A stretch of DNA of 64,000 nt from Mucilaginibacter sp. UBA5151 (lineage in GTDB: Bacteria > Bacteroidota > Bacteroidia > Sphingobacteriales > Sphingobacteriaceae). Both the position numbers and the translations under genes were made by a program. Within the stretch, counting starts at the first letter, position 1. Every line of letters begins with the position of its first letter. The notes beneath the pieces were generated by a model, which saw only the letters and a program-made list of their open reading frames with translations, did not search any database and was not told where the DNA came from. This document shows, in pieces, positions 9,866 through 18,632 of the stretch. Location: positions 65,912 through 129,911 of the forward strand of contig DHXR01000012.1 in NCBI GenBank assembly GCA_002413785.1. The letters are read 5' to 3'.

Positions 9866-10165
9866 TGTAAAATAAACCGTTTTTTTAAACGGTGCAACTA
9901 CGAAGTTACTGATTGTGGCTTTAAATTAAAAATTTCTCAAAATTTTTACGTATTTCTAAAAACTATAATATTTTTTTATTTCAAAATTGCCAAATTGTTA
10001 ATAAAATATATGTTTTTATTTAAATTTGATAATATATCTTTTTCTATTTTGTTTTTTTGATTTTTACTTTCGAAAAAATTCAAATTCAAACAAAAAATAA
10101 ACGTTTCTCATTTTGAATTAAATTGTAAGTTTGATAATTAAACCTCACAATTTGTTAAATTTCTG
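9866..10165. promoter_or_regulatory. A+T-rich control region upstream of gltB
   Basis: About 300 bases that are almost pure A and T, with many A6/T6 tracts, between gltB and a broken plus-strand gene. No clear promoter pair was found. The composition and tracts such as TTTTTTGATTTTT resemble the control region between glutamine synthetase and amt (23741-24298), which may reflect shared nitrogen control; that is inference. Confidence 0.35.
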
Positions 10166-10625
10166 ATGAAAAAATATTGTTTAACCCTGTTTTTTTTAAA
10201 TTTCATAATTTACACTTTCGCACAAAGAATACCTGGTATTTGAGTTTTGGACAAAACATTTTGAAGGGACCTACAAAAAGCAGTTCATTCCCGGTAAAAT
10301 TGACACAGGTTTCAATTGCCAGGTATTCTGTTTCCGGGAAAAATTGAACCACCCCCAATTGCTGGCCACCAACAGGCATATCAGCTGCGGCGGGCTTGAG
10401 TTGACAGACCTGCAATGGTAAAACAACAGCCTATCGGGTATCAGCAACGTGGTTGCCAGCGATAGTTATGTTATTTATATCCATGAAAATAAGGGCTCTG
10501 GTTTTAGGGATATCACCGTAAAAAACGCCACGTTGGTAACAAATGAAAAGGACGGGGACATGAGGAAAATTACTCTGTTTTCAACCGGAGATAATTTGGT
10601 TAACTGGAGTGTAAATTATAATTGA
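10166..10625 (+). pseudogene. Broken gene for a small secreted protein
   Basis: An ATG at 10166 opens a clear Sec signal peptide (MKKYCLTLFF, hydrophobic core, ending T-F-A-Q) but the frame hits TGA at 10241. From about 10221 a neighbouring frame carries a protein-like sequence (KEYLVFEFWTKHFEGTYKKQ) that fits directly after A-Q. It runs to a TAA at 10419, after which the same frame continues in protein-like fashion (ENKGSGFRDITVKNATL) to TGA at 10623. So one frameshift and one nonsense codon break a gene of about 150 codons. The family is not recognised. Either a decayed gene or, less likely, sequencing errors. Confidence 0.6.
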
Positions 10626-10715
10626 CATTAATAATCAGGGAGCGCTATCTTAAAAATAATATTCCGACCAAAAAATAGCATCTTTATCCTGCTAAAAAAA
10701 CTAATTTCAAGCTAT

Positions 10716-11594
10716 ATGAAATCGTACCTGCTTATTCTATGTTTAATGCTGGCTGCCTGTACAGCTTCATCGGCGCAGGATATCCCCGGTGCCCTTACTT
10801 TTCATATCTATTCAACCCATACTTCGTTCCCTGATACCGGCCGTGCAAAAGGACATCTTTACGATGGTAAACTATATACAGCCCGCGAACACTACCAGGA
10901 CAGCACCGTGCTGATCATCGCCCCCAAAAAACTGGATGTAAAAAAGAAGGTTGACTTTATTTTTTGGTTTCATGGCTGGGGCAACCATGTGGATAGCGCG
11001 GCAATAAGGTATGAGCTTACCAGGCAATTCATTGCATCAAAACGCAATGCGGTACTGGTTTTGGCAGAAACTGCCTATAACGCCCCCGACAGTTATGGCG
11101 GCAAATTGGAGAATCCGGGTGTGTTCAGGGCTCTTGTGGGTGATGTATTGAACGGACTAAGTGCCAGGAAGATAATTCCGGGAAACTGCACCTACGGGCA
11201 TATTTTGCTGGGTGGGCATAGCGGCGCCTACCGCGTAATGGCGCGGATAATTAAAAATGGTCAATTGCCGGTTGATGAAGCGATGCTTTTTGATGCTTTA
11301 TATAGCGAAACGGAAATATATATGGACTGGATCAGGGCGGATAGCAAACACCGTTTTATCCATTTATATACCAATTTCGGGGAGGGGCCAAAGGAAGAAA
11401 GTGAAAGGATGAATAAATTGCTCGATACAGCTAAAATCAGTTATTTTATGGTGGAGGAAAAGGACCTGAAACCCGAAATGTACCGGCAGTTTCCATTAAT
11501 TTATATACACAGCCTTAAAGAACACAATGACATTGTTAGCCCCGGCAATTTCAGGCTGATGCTGGAGAATTCGCCTTTTTTGAAATCTTTGTAG
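10716..11594 (+). CDS. Lipoprotein, alpha/beta-hydrolase-like
   Basis: 292 residues. The N-terminus is a lipoprotein signal with lipobox L-A-A-C (Cys15), so the protein is probably membrane-anchored. The mature part has alpha/beta-hydrolase features: the strand-turn F-I-F-W-F-H-G-W-G (oxyanion-hole region), a nucleophile elbow G-G-H-S-G-A-Y, a downstream Asp in L-F-D-A-L-Y, and a late His in K-E-H-N-D-I-V that could complete the triad. The substrate is unknown; a carbohydrate or other ester is possible. A possible terminator follows at 11635. It sits alone between the broken gene and a DUF3892 gene. Confidence 0.65.
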   Translation: MKSYLLILCLMLAACTASSAQDIPGALTFHIYSTHTSFPDTGRAKGHLYDGKLYTAREHYQDSTVLIIAPKKLDVKKKVDFIFWFHGWGNHVDSAAIRYELTRQFIASKRNAVLVLAETAYNAPDSYGGKLENPGVFRALVGDVLNGLSARKIIPGNCTYGHILLGGHSGAYRVMARIIKNGQLPVDEAMLFDALYSETEIYMDWIRADSKHRFIHLYTNFGEGPKEESERMNKLLDTAKISYFMVEEKDLKPEMYRQFPLIYIHSLKEHNDIVSPGNFRLMLENSPFLKSL

Positions 11595-11634
11595 AGAGTT
11601 GACTTACGAAGTTTAATTCGGAGTTGTTTGTTTT

Positions 11635-11659
11635 CAAAGGCCTCTTTGAGGGCTCTTTG
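11635..11659 (+). terminator. Possible terminator hairpin
   Basis: CAAAGGCCTC and GAGGGCTCTTTG can form an imperfect stem with a TTT loop, 40 bases after the hydrolase gene. No long T run follows, so the call is weak. A half copy of the GACTTACGAAGTTT palindrome (see 18576 and 45017) precedes it near 11600. Confidence 0.4.
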
Positions 11660-11819
11660 CCGTTTCAAAACTTCTTAAATCTAAATTTCTATCTAAATAA
11701 GCATTTACAGGCCCCCAAAAGTCACGTAGTTTTACGTATCAAATACGGTGAAAATACTATAGCCCCAATAATAGTTTTGATTTAATTTTACGTCACCTAA
11801 TTAACAAAACACTATTAAA

Positions 11820-12122
11820 ATGGCTGTACGTGTACTTTGCATTAAAAAAGATAAGGGCAAATATGAGAACCCTTATATAGCAATTGATTATTTGGAATGG
11901 GTGAACGAAAGGATAAACGTTAAAGGGATAACCGACAGAACAAAAATACACGATTGGATAAAGGACGAGGACGGCGAAGCCTATATTATTGATGAGCACG
12001 GCAATAAGATTTTACTTGTCCCTGCAATTTGCCCCAAAGGCAATAAATATGTTAAAACGGCTGATGATGCAGCAAACGATTGCCTTTTGTCGTTGCCGCT
12101 TTGCGATTTAAGCGAGCGGTGA
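11820..12122 (+). CDS. DUF3892 domain protein
   Basis: 100 residues, no signal peptide or membrane segment. It begins MAVRVLCIKKD and ends with the family's characteristic segment: G-N-K-Y-V-K-T-A-D-D, then D-C-L-L-S-L-P-L-C. The central 'AYIIDEHGNKILLV' matches the DUF3892 pattern of Y-V followed by a short turn and a hydrophobic strand. The function of the family is unknown; members are small cytoplasmic proteins often found near mobile or stress genes. The start is preceded by an A-rich leader. Confidence 0.7.
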   Translation: MAVRVLCIKKDKGKYENPYIAIDYLEWVNERINVKGITDRTKIHDWIKDEDGEAYIIDEHGNKILLVPAICPKGNKYVKTADDAANDCLLSLPLCDLSER

Positions 12123-12205
12123 ATCGTGAGTGGTGAGGAGTGAGTAGTGAATATTTGTTGATTGGGTATTCTATGGCATTTAACTCACCACTCACCACTT
12201 TTTAA
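12123..12205. terminator. Degenerate short-repeat hairpin between convergent genes
   Basis: Left arm with GTGAGTGGTGAG just after the DUF3892 stop, right arm CTCACCACTCACCAC at the end of the CYTH gene, the two being nearly complementary. It probably terminates transcription from both sides. One of several intergenic blocks in this window made of imperfect 6-9-base repeats that fold on themselves. Confidence 0.6.
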
Positions 12206-12659
12206 AAGGATTTATAGAAAGGTTTGAGTTATAATACCTCGCGTCATCGCTTACTTCGAGTGTAACCCATGGTGGTATTGCAAAGGTTTCAGTTTCGTTG
12301 TCCAATTCAATTTCTGCCATTATGAGGCCTGCGTTGTCGCCAGCAAATTCGTCCACTTCCCAAATTTTTCCGGCAAACTCTATACGGTAGCGTGTTTTTT
12401 CTACTTCCGACACTGCAAAAGCATCCAGCAGCTCAATACCCTCTTTTACCGGTATTTTATATTCATATTCCCTACGGGTTATCCCCGAAGTAGCGCCTTT
12501 GATCGTAATAAAACCCTGTTCACCGGTTACCCTTATCCTGATTGTCCGTTTGTCATCATTTAATAAATAGCCCTGCCTGAAATTTGTTCCCGCAGGTTTT
12601 ACTACCTGCCGCCATTTTTCATGGTCAACCAAAAACTTCCGCTCAATTTCAAGACCCAT
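12192..12659 (-). CDS. CYTH domain protein (triphosphate tunnel enzyme)
   Basis: 155 residues from the M of M-G-L-E-I-E-R-K-F-L-V. An upstream ATG would add eight residues (MHVKKHKY), but the CYTH fold normally starts at this motif. E-I-E-R-K is the metal- and phosphate-binding E-x-E-x-K signature. Later acidic and basic strands (R-I-R-V, W-E-V-D-E-F-A-G, M-A-E-I-E-L) line the tunnel. The family hydrolyses inorganic triphosphate or, rarely, cyclises ATP. The next gene on the same strand upstream encodes a CHAD protein, the usual partner in polyphosphate metabolism. Cytoplasmic. Confidence 0.85.
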   Translation of the reverse strand: MGLEIERKFLVDHEKWRQVVKPAGTNFRQGYLLNDDKRTIRIRVTGEQGFITIKGATSGITRREYEYKIPVKEGIELLDAFAVSEVEKTRYRIEFAGKIWEVDEFAGDNAGLIMAEIELDNETETFAIPPWVTLEVSDDARYYNSNLSINPFKKW

Positions 12660-12685
12660 ATATTTATGTTTTTTAACATGCATTT

Positions 12686-12772
12686 CGCCTCACCTAAATC
12701 CTCTCCAAAGGAGAGGACTTTAACTGCGCTCTTTTTTTAAGCCCTCTCCTTTGGAGAGGGTTGGGTGAGGCG
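12686..12772. repeat. 87-bp inverted repeat between CHAD and CYTH genes
   Basis: Outer arms CGCCTCACC and GGTGAGGCG, inner arms CCTCTCCAAAGGAGAGG and CCTCTCCTTTGGAGAGG, each itself self-complementary. It matches a repeat style that I recognise as common between genes in Bacteroidota. It separates the CHAD and CYTH genes and may attenuate transcription from the first to the second. Confidence 0.8.
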
Positions 12773-12798
12773 TCAATGCCTGTCCGGGTGAAAATTAT

Positions 12799-13590
12799 TT
12801 AATTTGTTTTTTCTGCTTCCTCAACTGTCGTCGCTTTGTTCAGGAAATCTTCTGTAAGCAATGTTATATTTCGTTTTATCGCCGCATTTTTCCTTCGTAT
12901 TTTGGCGGCAATAGGTTTGTCATTCAATTCGGGTGATAAAAACAATTGGGCGGCAACAATATTATCATGCCATTTTCCGATGGTGTCCTGTAATTTATCG
13001 AGGTAGCTAATATTATAGGGAAAATGGCCTGGCAGGGCTTTTTCCGCCAGCTTATGATTGTAAACCAGGGTTTTTATCAGCTTTCGGTTTGTATGCATAT
13101 CCTCTGTAAAGCCTGCTACCGCCAGGTTTGTTGCAATTTGCCGTAATTGTTTGTCATAATATTCAGCTATCCCATCGTTATCAATTCCCGGCAGTTGGTC
13201 ATTGATCTGCCTGCAGGCATGTTTTATATTTTTGATGAACTTTTTCCCTTTATGCTGAAATTCAATTATCCCCTCTTCAATTATCTTTAGCCCGCCCGAT
13301 TCAAAAGCCTCATTTTTTATGCCATAGTGTGCCGCTAATTGAAGCGTTGTATGCGCATCGCGAATATTGCCCGCATATTTAAAAACCTTCTTCACTGGCT
13401 TAAAATTCTTTAAAAAGGCATGTTCGCCGGATGCATCCTCAATAAGGCTTAACATCGCCCTGATTTTTTTTACCTGCACCCTGAACCTGTGCAATTCCTC
13501 CTGGTCGCCGGTTTCTAAAAAACTATTTAAATGAATGCTCATTTCTTCCCATTCTTTTCCGAGGTGTTTTGATTCTTCCTTTTTCTTCAT
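12799..13590 (-). CDS. CHAD domain protein
   Basis: 263 residues, mostly helical and rich in Lys, Arg and His. The CHAD signature H-R-F-R-V-Q-V-K-K-I-R-A-M-L is near residue 35, followed by F-K-P-V-K-K-V-F-K-Y-A-G-N-I-R-D-A-H, which holds the conserved R-D-x-x-V-like stretch. A second half repeats the pattern (N-R-K-L-I-K-T-L-V-Y near 167 and the KLQDTIGKWHDN segment). CHAD domains bind polyphosphate through these basic helices. Its CYTH neighbour downstream on the same strand suggests joint action on inorganic polyphosphate, though an 87-bp inverted repeat lies between them. Confidence 0.85.
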   Translation of the reverse strand: MKKKEESKHLGKEWEEMSIHLNSFLETGDQEELHRFRVQVKKIRAMLSLIEDASGEHAFLKNFKPVKKVFKYAGNIRDAHTTLQLAAHYGIKNEAFESGGLKIIEEGIIEFQHKGKKFIKNIKHACRQINDQLPGIDNDGIAEYYDKQLRQIATNLAVAGFTEDMHTNRKLIKTLVYNHKLAEKALPGHFPYNISYLDKLQDTIGKWHDNIVAAQLFLSPELNDKPIAAKIRRKNAAIKRNITLLTEDFLNKATTVEEAEKTN

Positions 13591-13835
13591 CTTAGAGGTG
13601 TGATATTAAACAAGTAACCCTGGCTGTATCCATCAATACAATACCTGCAGGCATAATGTTTGCCTGATTTTTAATGAATTATCAATACCCGGATAAAAAG
13701 CATTGGATTATAAATATAGAAAATATTTTCCTGGTCTGTTATTAGTAAAAATATTGTTAAAGGCATAAGCTAAGCTTAGCGATATGGGCCTAAATGAATA
13801 TATTAGCCACCTTTGTTCAATGTTACAAAATACTT

Positions 13836-16556
13836 ATGGGTTTAAAGAAATTTGCATTTGCAATTTTTGCATTGATTACAGTTAGCTTGCCCGCTTTGGC
13901 CCAGCGTGATAGCATTGGTTTAACCGCTATTGTTTCAAAAACGGAGAAACTTTCTGCCGAACATCCCTTTGAAAAAGTTTATATCCATTTCGATAAACCC
14001 TATTATGCGGTTGGTGATACTATCTGGTTTAAGGCCTATTTAACTATAGGCCCCAATCACCAGCCATCCGGCTTGAGCCATATTATATATGTTGATTTGA
14101 TCAGCCAGGATTCGGTGGTAAAATCTCTGAGGCTGCCCACACGGGACGGTGTGGCTTTTGGCGATGTAACGCTTTCGCCGCGATTTTTCAAGCAAGGAAA
14201 CTATCACATAAGGGCCTATACCAATTGGATGCGCAATTTCGGCCCGGATTATTTTTTTAATAAAACCATTAGTATAGGGGATGCCTATAACAACGCGGAC
14301 GCCCCTGTGATAACCTTTACGAAAATCAAAAAAAGCAAGGATCTGGATGTAAGGGCGAAGTTGCTTTATAAAGACCGGGCCGGGAATGTCTTTGCTGATA
14401 AAAAAGTTAACTGGACAGTGCAGAATGAGGATGAGACAATAAGCTCGGGGAAGGGCACTACAGATAAGAACGGTTTTGTAATAATTAATTTCGCTGGCAA
14501 TTTGATAAATTCACCCGAATCCGCCAGCCTGAATACGGTTATTGAACTGGGGAGCAGAAAATCAGGTGCAAATACGTTTCCGTTAAAACCAGTATTTGAA
14601 ACTGCCGACGTTCAATTTTTCCCCGAAGGCGGCGAACTAATAAGCGGGGTGAGGTCAAAAGTAGCATTTAAAGCAATTAACACCGATGGTAAAAGTATTA
14701 ATGTTACCGGCTCTGTGGTTGATAATGCAGGTACAGAAGTAGCAGCCTTTACTTCTCAGCATGCCGGAATGGGCGTATTTGCATTATTGCCGGAGAATGA
14801 TAAAACTTATAAAGCTATTGTGACTTTGCCGGATGGGTCAAAAAACACCTATGATTTGCCGAATATACGGTCAGGCGGAATAAACCTTTCGGTCAACAAC
14901 AGGGATCCGGATAACCTGGATATTAAGATAGCCACCAATGAAGCTTATTTTAAGCAATATCAAAATAAGGGCTATTATATTATAGCGCAAAGCGGAGGCA
15001 CTATTTATTATACTGGCCTGGCTGCATTGCAAAGCCTCGTGTATAAAGGATCAGTCCCCAAAAGTAAATTCCCGACAGGAATACTACAGGTAACCCTGAT
15101 GGCCGCGAACGGGGAACCATTGAGCGAACGCCTGGTGTTTATTCAACATAATGATACGCTGAACCTTTCGTTAAACACGGTTCAAACAGCTTACAAAGCT
15201 AAACAAAAGGTGACGATGACCGTTTCGTCAAAAAATAAAACATTGCCCGTGCAGGGAACCTTTTCTGTAGCAGTAATTGATGAAACAAAGATCCCCTTTG
15301 ATGAAAATGCCGAAACTACCATATTAAGCAGCCTGTTGCTTACCTCTGATCTCCGGGGCTATATTGAGCAGCCAAATTACTATTTCAATCACCCGGATGA
15401 TGAAAAACTTGCCAACCTGGATATACTGATGCTAACGCAAGGGTATCACCGGTTTTCCTATACCGATATACTGGCTGGAAAATATCCCCCGGCTACATTT
15501 TTGCCGGAAAAAGGGATCGTTGTTTCAGGGACGCTGCGAACCATCTCAGGTTTGCCGGTTTACAGGGGAATAATAAATTTAAAGATACCTGACAGGCATA
15601 TTTCAGTAAATGGTATGACCGATGCAGACGGCCGTTTTTCTTTTTCAAATGTTTCAATATTTGATTCAACCAAAGTGATTTTGAGCGCCAGGAGCAATGC
15701 GAAAAATAGCAACCTAGTGATAGTTACGGATGTTCAGCCATTTCAGCCGGTTACAAAAAAAATTTATGACCCCAACGCGATCAGTAATATAGACAGTACA
15801 CTTGATGTTTATCTACAAAATAGTAAAAAGCAATTAGAAAGCTTACACGTTCTGAAAGAAGTTGTAATCAAATCGACAAAAATAGTAAGCCACGAAAGTT
15901 ATTCTGCTTTAAGCGGTTTGAGTGTAATGACAGATCAGACGATAACCGCAGAACAGTTAAAATTTTGTAGTTTTGATATAATGAGCTGTATTGAAGGCCG
16001 GGCTTTTGGGTTATGGCACATGGATAATAATTTTTACATTAAAAAGGCATACGATGCCGGGGATAAAAGGCCTGTTCAGTTCTTTGTGAATGGGCTGTCT
16101 GTTGACTACCCATATCTTGTAAGTATGGATACCAAAGATATCGAGTCGATGGAGATATATTTAACTGACGGTGTTAGCGGAATTAACAACCGTTATGGCA
16201 CCAACGGCATCGTATCTATAACCACAAAAAGCGGTAGTTTTACGCCAAAAGAAGACAATAATAATTTGCCTGCTGAAACTGTACAAAGCAGTACTGTAAC
16301 CATTATGCCTAAAGGATTTTACAGGGCACGTATGTTTTATACACCAAAGTACGATATTCAGCAAAATGCAATGGAGCAGGGCGCAGACTTGCGCAGTATG
16401 ATTTACTGGAACCCTGATATTATTACTGATAAGAACGGGAATACCTCATTTGATTTTTACAATGCAGATGGCAAAGGGATATACCGTGCCGTAATAGAAG
16501 GCATTGACAGCGACGGCAATATCGGGCGTTATGTTTTGCGCTACCAGGTGAGGTAG
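13836..16556 (+). CDS. Surface protein with MG2-like and TonB-plug domains
   Basis: 906 residues from the ATG at 13836, which begins a clean signal peptide (MGLKKFAFAIFALITVSLPA, then L-A-Q). An ATG 42 bases upstream would put 14 odd residues in front of it. N-terminal part: MG2/alpha-2-macroglobulin-like beta domains (K-V-Y-I-H-F-D-K-P-Y-Y-A-V-G-D-T-I-W-F-K-A-Y). Middle: a carboxypeptidase-regulatory-like repeat (VVSGTLRTISGLPVYRG, then TDADGRFSFSNV). C-terminal part: a TonB-dependent plug motif (YLTDGVSGINNRYGTNGIVSI) without a 22-strand barrel. Such proteins are frequent in Sphingobacteria. They are outer-membrane-associated; the partner is unknown. Confidence 0.75.
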   Translation: MGLKKFAFAIFALITVSLPALAQRDSIGLTAIVSKTEKLSAEHPFEKVYIHFDKPYYAVGDTIWFKAYLTIGPNHQPSGLSHIIYVDLISQDSVVKSLRLPTRDGVAFGDVTLSPRFFKQGNYHIRAYTNWMRNFGPDYFFNKTISIGDAYNNADAPVITFTKIKKSKDLDVRAKLLYKDRAGNVFADKKVNWTVQNEDETISSGKGTTDKNGFVIINFAGNLINSPESASLNTVIELGSRKSGANTFPLKPVFETADVQFFPEGGELISGVRSKVAFKAINTDGKSINVTGSVVDNAGTEVAAFTSQHAGMGVFALLPENDKTYKAIVTLPDGSKNTYDLPNIRSGGINLSVNNRDPDNLDIKIATNEAYFKQYQNKGYYIIAQSGGTIYYTGLAALQSLVYKGSVPKSKFPTGILQVTLMAANGEPLSERLVFIQHNDTLNLSLNTVQTAYKAKQKVTMTVSSKNKTLPVQGTFSVAVIDETKIPFDENAETTILSSLLLTSDLRGYIEQPNYYFNHPDDEKLANLDILMLTQGYHRFSYTDILAGKYPPATFLPEKGIVVSGTLRTISGLPVYRGIINLKIPDRHISVNGMTDADGRFSFSNVSIFDSTKVILSARSNAKNSNLVIVTDVQPFQPVTKKIYDPNAISNIDSTLDVYLQNSKKQLESLHVLKEVVIKSTKIVSHESYSALSGLSVMTDQTITAEQLKFCSFDIMSCIEGRAFGLWHMDNNFYIKKAYDAGDKRPVQFFVNGLSVDYPYLVSMDTKDIESMEIYLTDGVSGINNRYGTNGIVSITTKSGSFTPKEDNNNLPAETVQSSTVTIMPKGFYRARMFYTPKYDIQQNAMEQGADLRSMIYWNPDIITDKNGNTSFDFYNADGKGIYRAVIEGIDSDGNIGRYVLRYQVR

Positions 16557-16700
16557 GTGGAGATTAGAGACTGGAGATCATAGGATAGCAGATGTTTAAA
16601 CGCTTGTTATAAAGCCGGATTGAAAATGAAGAAAAAAATAAATGTATATTAGACATTTTTTCCTAATATTTGTCTTTTCTACAACCTTTAAATTATACGA

Positions 16701-17873
16701 ATGAAGAGCACACTGTACAAAGAGTTTAGTAAAATTTATAATAAAGAAGCTGAAAATGCCTTTTTTTCACCGGGGCGCGTGAACCTGATAGGTGAGCATA
16801 TCGACTATAACGGTGGTTTGGTAATGCCCTGCGCCATCACTTTTGGCACCTACCTGCTGGTATCGCCAAATGAAGAGGGCCTGTTACGGTTCAGAAGTTT
16901 AAATTTTGACGATAAACTTGATATTCCGCTTCAATCGGCATATACAAAAACAGGAGGGAGCTGGTTTAACTACCCGCTTGGCGTAATTGAATTTTTTTTA
17001 AAAGACGGACACCCATCGCATGGACTGGATATGCTTTTTTACGGTGACATCCCTATAAGCTCCGGCCTGTCGTCATCGGCTTCTATTGAGGTGGTTACTG
17101 CTTTTGCATTAAATAATTTGCTGGATTGCGGTTATTCCAAACTCGAACTGGTGAAATTATCCAAATCGGTTGAAAATAATTTCATCGGTGTAAACTGTGG
17201 CATTATGGACCAGTTTGCGGTGGCCTTTGGCGAAAAAAACAAAGCTTTAATGCTAAATTGCGATACGCTCGACTACCAGGCAGTTGACAGTAACCTGGGC
17301 GAATATATTTTAGCCATTATTAATACCAACAAGCCACGTAAACTGGCCGAATCAAAATATAATGAAAGGGTAAGCGAATGTCAGTCGGCCTTAACATCTT
17401 TAAAGCAGGAATTGGATATTAATTATCTTTGCGATATTGATACTGCTACCTTTAACAGGTACAGCCATTTGATTACGGATGAACTGTTACTAAAACGGGC
17501 AAGGCATGTTGTTGAAGAAAATGACCGCGTTAAATTAGCTGCTGTCGCCCTTAGCAACAATAACCTGGCTGAATTTGGCCGCCTTATGTACGCCTCGCAC
17601 GATTCCTTACGTGATTTGTATGAAGTTAGCGGCAAAGAACTGGATGCCATTGCTGAATACTGTAAAACAGATGCTAACGTAGCCGGCGCCCGTATGACCG
17701 GGGCAGGGTTTGGCGGCTGCGCGATAGCGCTGGTTAAGGAAAGCGCTTTCGGTAGCTTCCGCCAGAACGTTATAGCGTTTTACAAAGATAAAATAGGTTA
17801 TGCACCATCGGTGTATAGTTCGTTGATTGGCGATGGGGTAGGGGTGTTGGCGGGAGCAATGATCAGAGGTTAG
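16701..17873 (+). CDS. galK: Galactokinase
   Basis: 390 residues, the usual length. GHMP-kinase motifs: the galactokinase signature G-R-V-N-L-I-G-E-H-I-D-Y-N-G-G at 25-39, the ATP-binding G-L-S-S-S-A-S at 122-128, catalytic-base region C-G-I-M-D-Q-F near 175, and the C-terminal A-G-A-R-M-T-G-A-G-F-G-G-C. It phosphorylates galactose to galactose-1-phosphate in the Leloir pathway. No other gal genes are adjacent. Upstream it has a short A+T-rich leader and downstream a block of degenerate repeats. Confidence 0.97.
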   Translation: MKSTLYKEFSKIYNKEAENAFFSPGRVNLIGEHIDYNGGLVMPCAITFGTYLLVSPNEEGLLRFRSLNFDDKLDIPLQSAYTKTGGSWFNYPLGVIEFFLKDGHPSHGLDMLFYGDIPISSGLSSSASIEVVTAFALNNLLDCGYSKLELVKLSKSVENNFIGVNCGIMDQFAVAFGEKNKALMLNCDTLDYQAVDSNLGEYILAIINTNKPRKLAESKYNERVSECQSALTSLKQELDINYLCDIDTATFNRYSHLITDELLLKRARHVVEENDRVKLAAVALSNNNLAEFGRLMYASHDSLRDLYEVSGKELDAIAEYCKTDANVAGARMTGAGFGGCAIALVKESAFGSFRQNVIAFYKDKIGYAPSVYSSLIGDGVGVLAGAMIRG

Positions 17874-18020
17874 AGATCGGAGATTAGTTTTTTTTTAGTC
17901 CTGAAGTCGGGATGGTCTGAAATAAAGGAAAAGCGCTAATTTCTCAAACGGGCTTCTAATCTCCAGCCGTAAATCACCGATCCAAACTAACCTCTAATCT
18001 CCAGCCTCTAACCTCTAAAA
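17874..18020. repeat. Degenerate repeat block with inverted arms
   Basis: Left: GAGGTTAGAGATCGGAGATTAG followed by a T9 run just after galK. Right: several imperfect copies of CTAATCTCCAGCCTCTAACC directly before the methylase. The arms are complementary, and the T run makes the left part a plausible galK terminator. The same words recur at 16560-16580 and 52380-52412. Confidence 0.6.
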
Positions 18021-18023
18021 TAA

Positions 18024-18551
18024 ATGCGTAAACTAAAACTCGACGAATTAAACCGTGCAACGGTTGCTGAATTTAAGGCAGGAGCGAAACTGCCGCTTGT
18101 TGTTGTACTTGACAATGTGCGGAGCATGCATAATATTGGCTCAATCTTTCGCACAGCCGATGGTTTTGCAGTGGAAAAGATTTGCTTATGCGGGATTACT
18201 GCCCAGCCTCCCCATCGCGAAATTGAAAAAACCGCTCTTGGCGCCGCACAATCCATTAACTGGGAGTATTATACTACCCCTTTGCAGGCAATAGAACAAT
18301 TGCGGGCGAAAGGCTACCGCATAATCGCAGTTGAACAGGCTGAAAACAGCACCATGCTACAGGACTTTAAAATAAGTGCAGGTGAAAAGTACGCCCTGAT
18401 ATTTGGGAACGAAGTAAATGGCGTAAGCGATGAAGTGATGAACGTTATTGATGGCTGTATTGAGATTCCACAGTTCGGCACCAAACACTCATTTAATATC
18501 GTAGTATCCGCCGGGATTGTTTTATGGGATTTGTTTTCGAAGATGATTTAG
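18024..18551 (+). CDS. TrmH/SpoU-family RNA 2'-O-methyltransferase
   Basis: 175 residues. SPOUT-fold motifs are all present: motif 1 V-L-D-N-V-R-S-M-H-N-I-G-S-I-F-R-T-A-D, motif 2 A-L-I-F-G-N-E-V-N-G-V, and motif 3 I-E-I-P-Q-F-G-T-K-H-S-F-N-I-V-V-S-A-G, which form the knotted SAM site. The target (tRNA Gm18 or an rRNA position) cannot be told. There is no N-terminal RNA-binding domain, so it resembles the short YacO-less forms found in Bacteroidota. It ends in a strong palindromic terminator. Confidence 0.88.
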   Translation: MRKLKLDELNRATVAEFKAGAKLPLVVVLDNVRSMHNIGSIFRTADGFAVEKICLCGITAQPPHREIEKTALGAAQSINWEYYTTPLQAIEQLRAKGYRIIAVEQAENSTMLQDFKISAGEKYALIFGNEVNGVSDEVMNVIDGCIEIPQFGTKHSFNIVVSAGIVLWDLFSKMI

Positions 18552-18575
18552 TTGATAGTTCATATTTGAGAAACA

Positions 18576-18612
18576 GACTTACGAAGTTTTCAAAACTTCG
18601 TAAGTCTTTCCT
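18576..18612. terminator. Palindromic terminator, ACTTACGAAGTTTT family
   Basis: GACTTACGAAGTTTT (18576-18590) and its exact complement (18592-18606) around a single C, followed by a T-rich tail. It serves the convergent methylase and lpdA genes. A near-identical palindrome follows tRNA-His at 45017. Confidence 0.85.
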
Positions 18613-18632
18613 TTTTGGCTATGAACCATGAA

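Noticed and set aside
12192..12659. Adenylate cyclase of class IV
   Set aside because: The CYTH fold is shared, but the neighbouring CHAD gene makes polyphosphate or triphosphate chemistry more likely; cyclase activity cannot be claimed from sequence.
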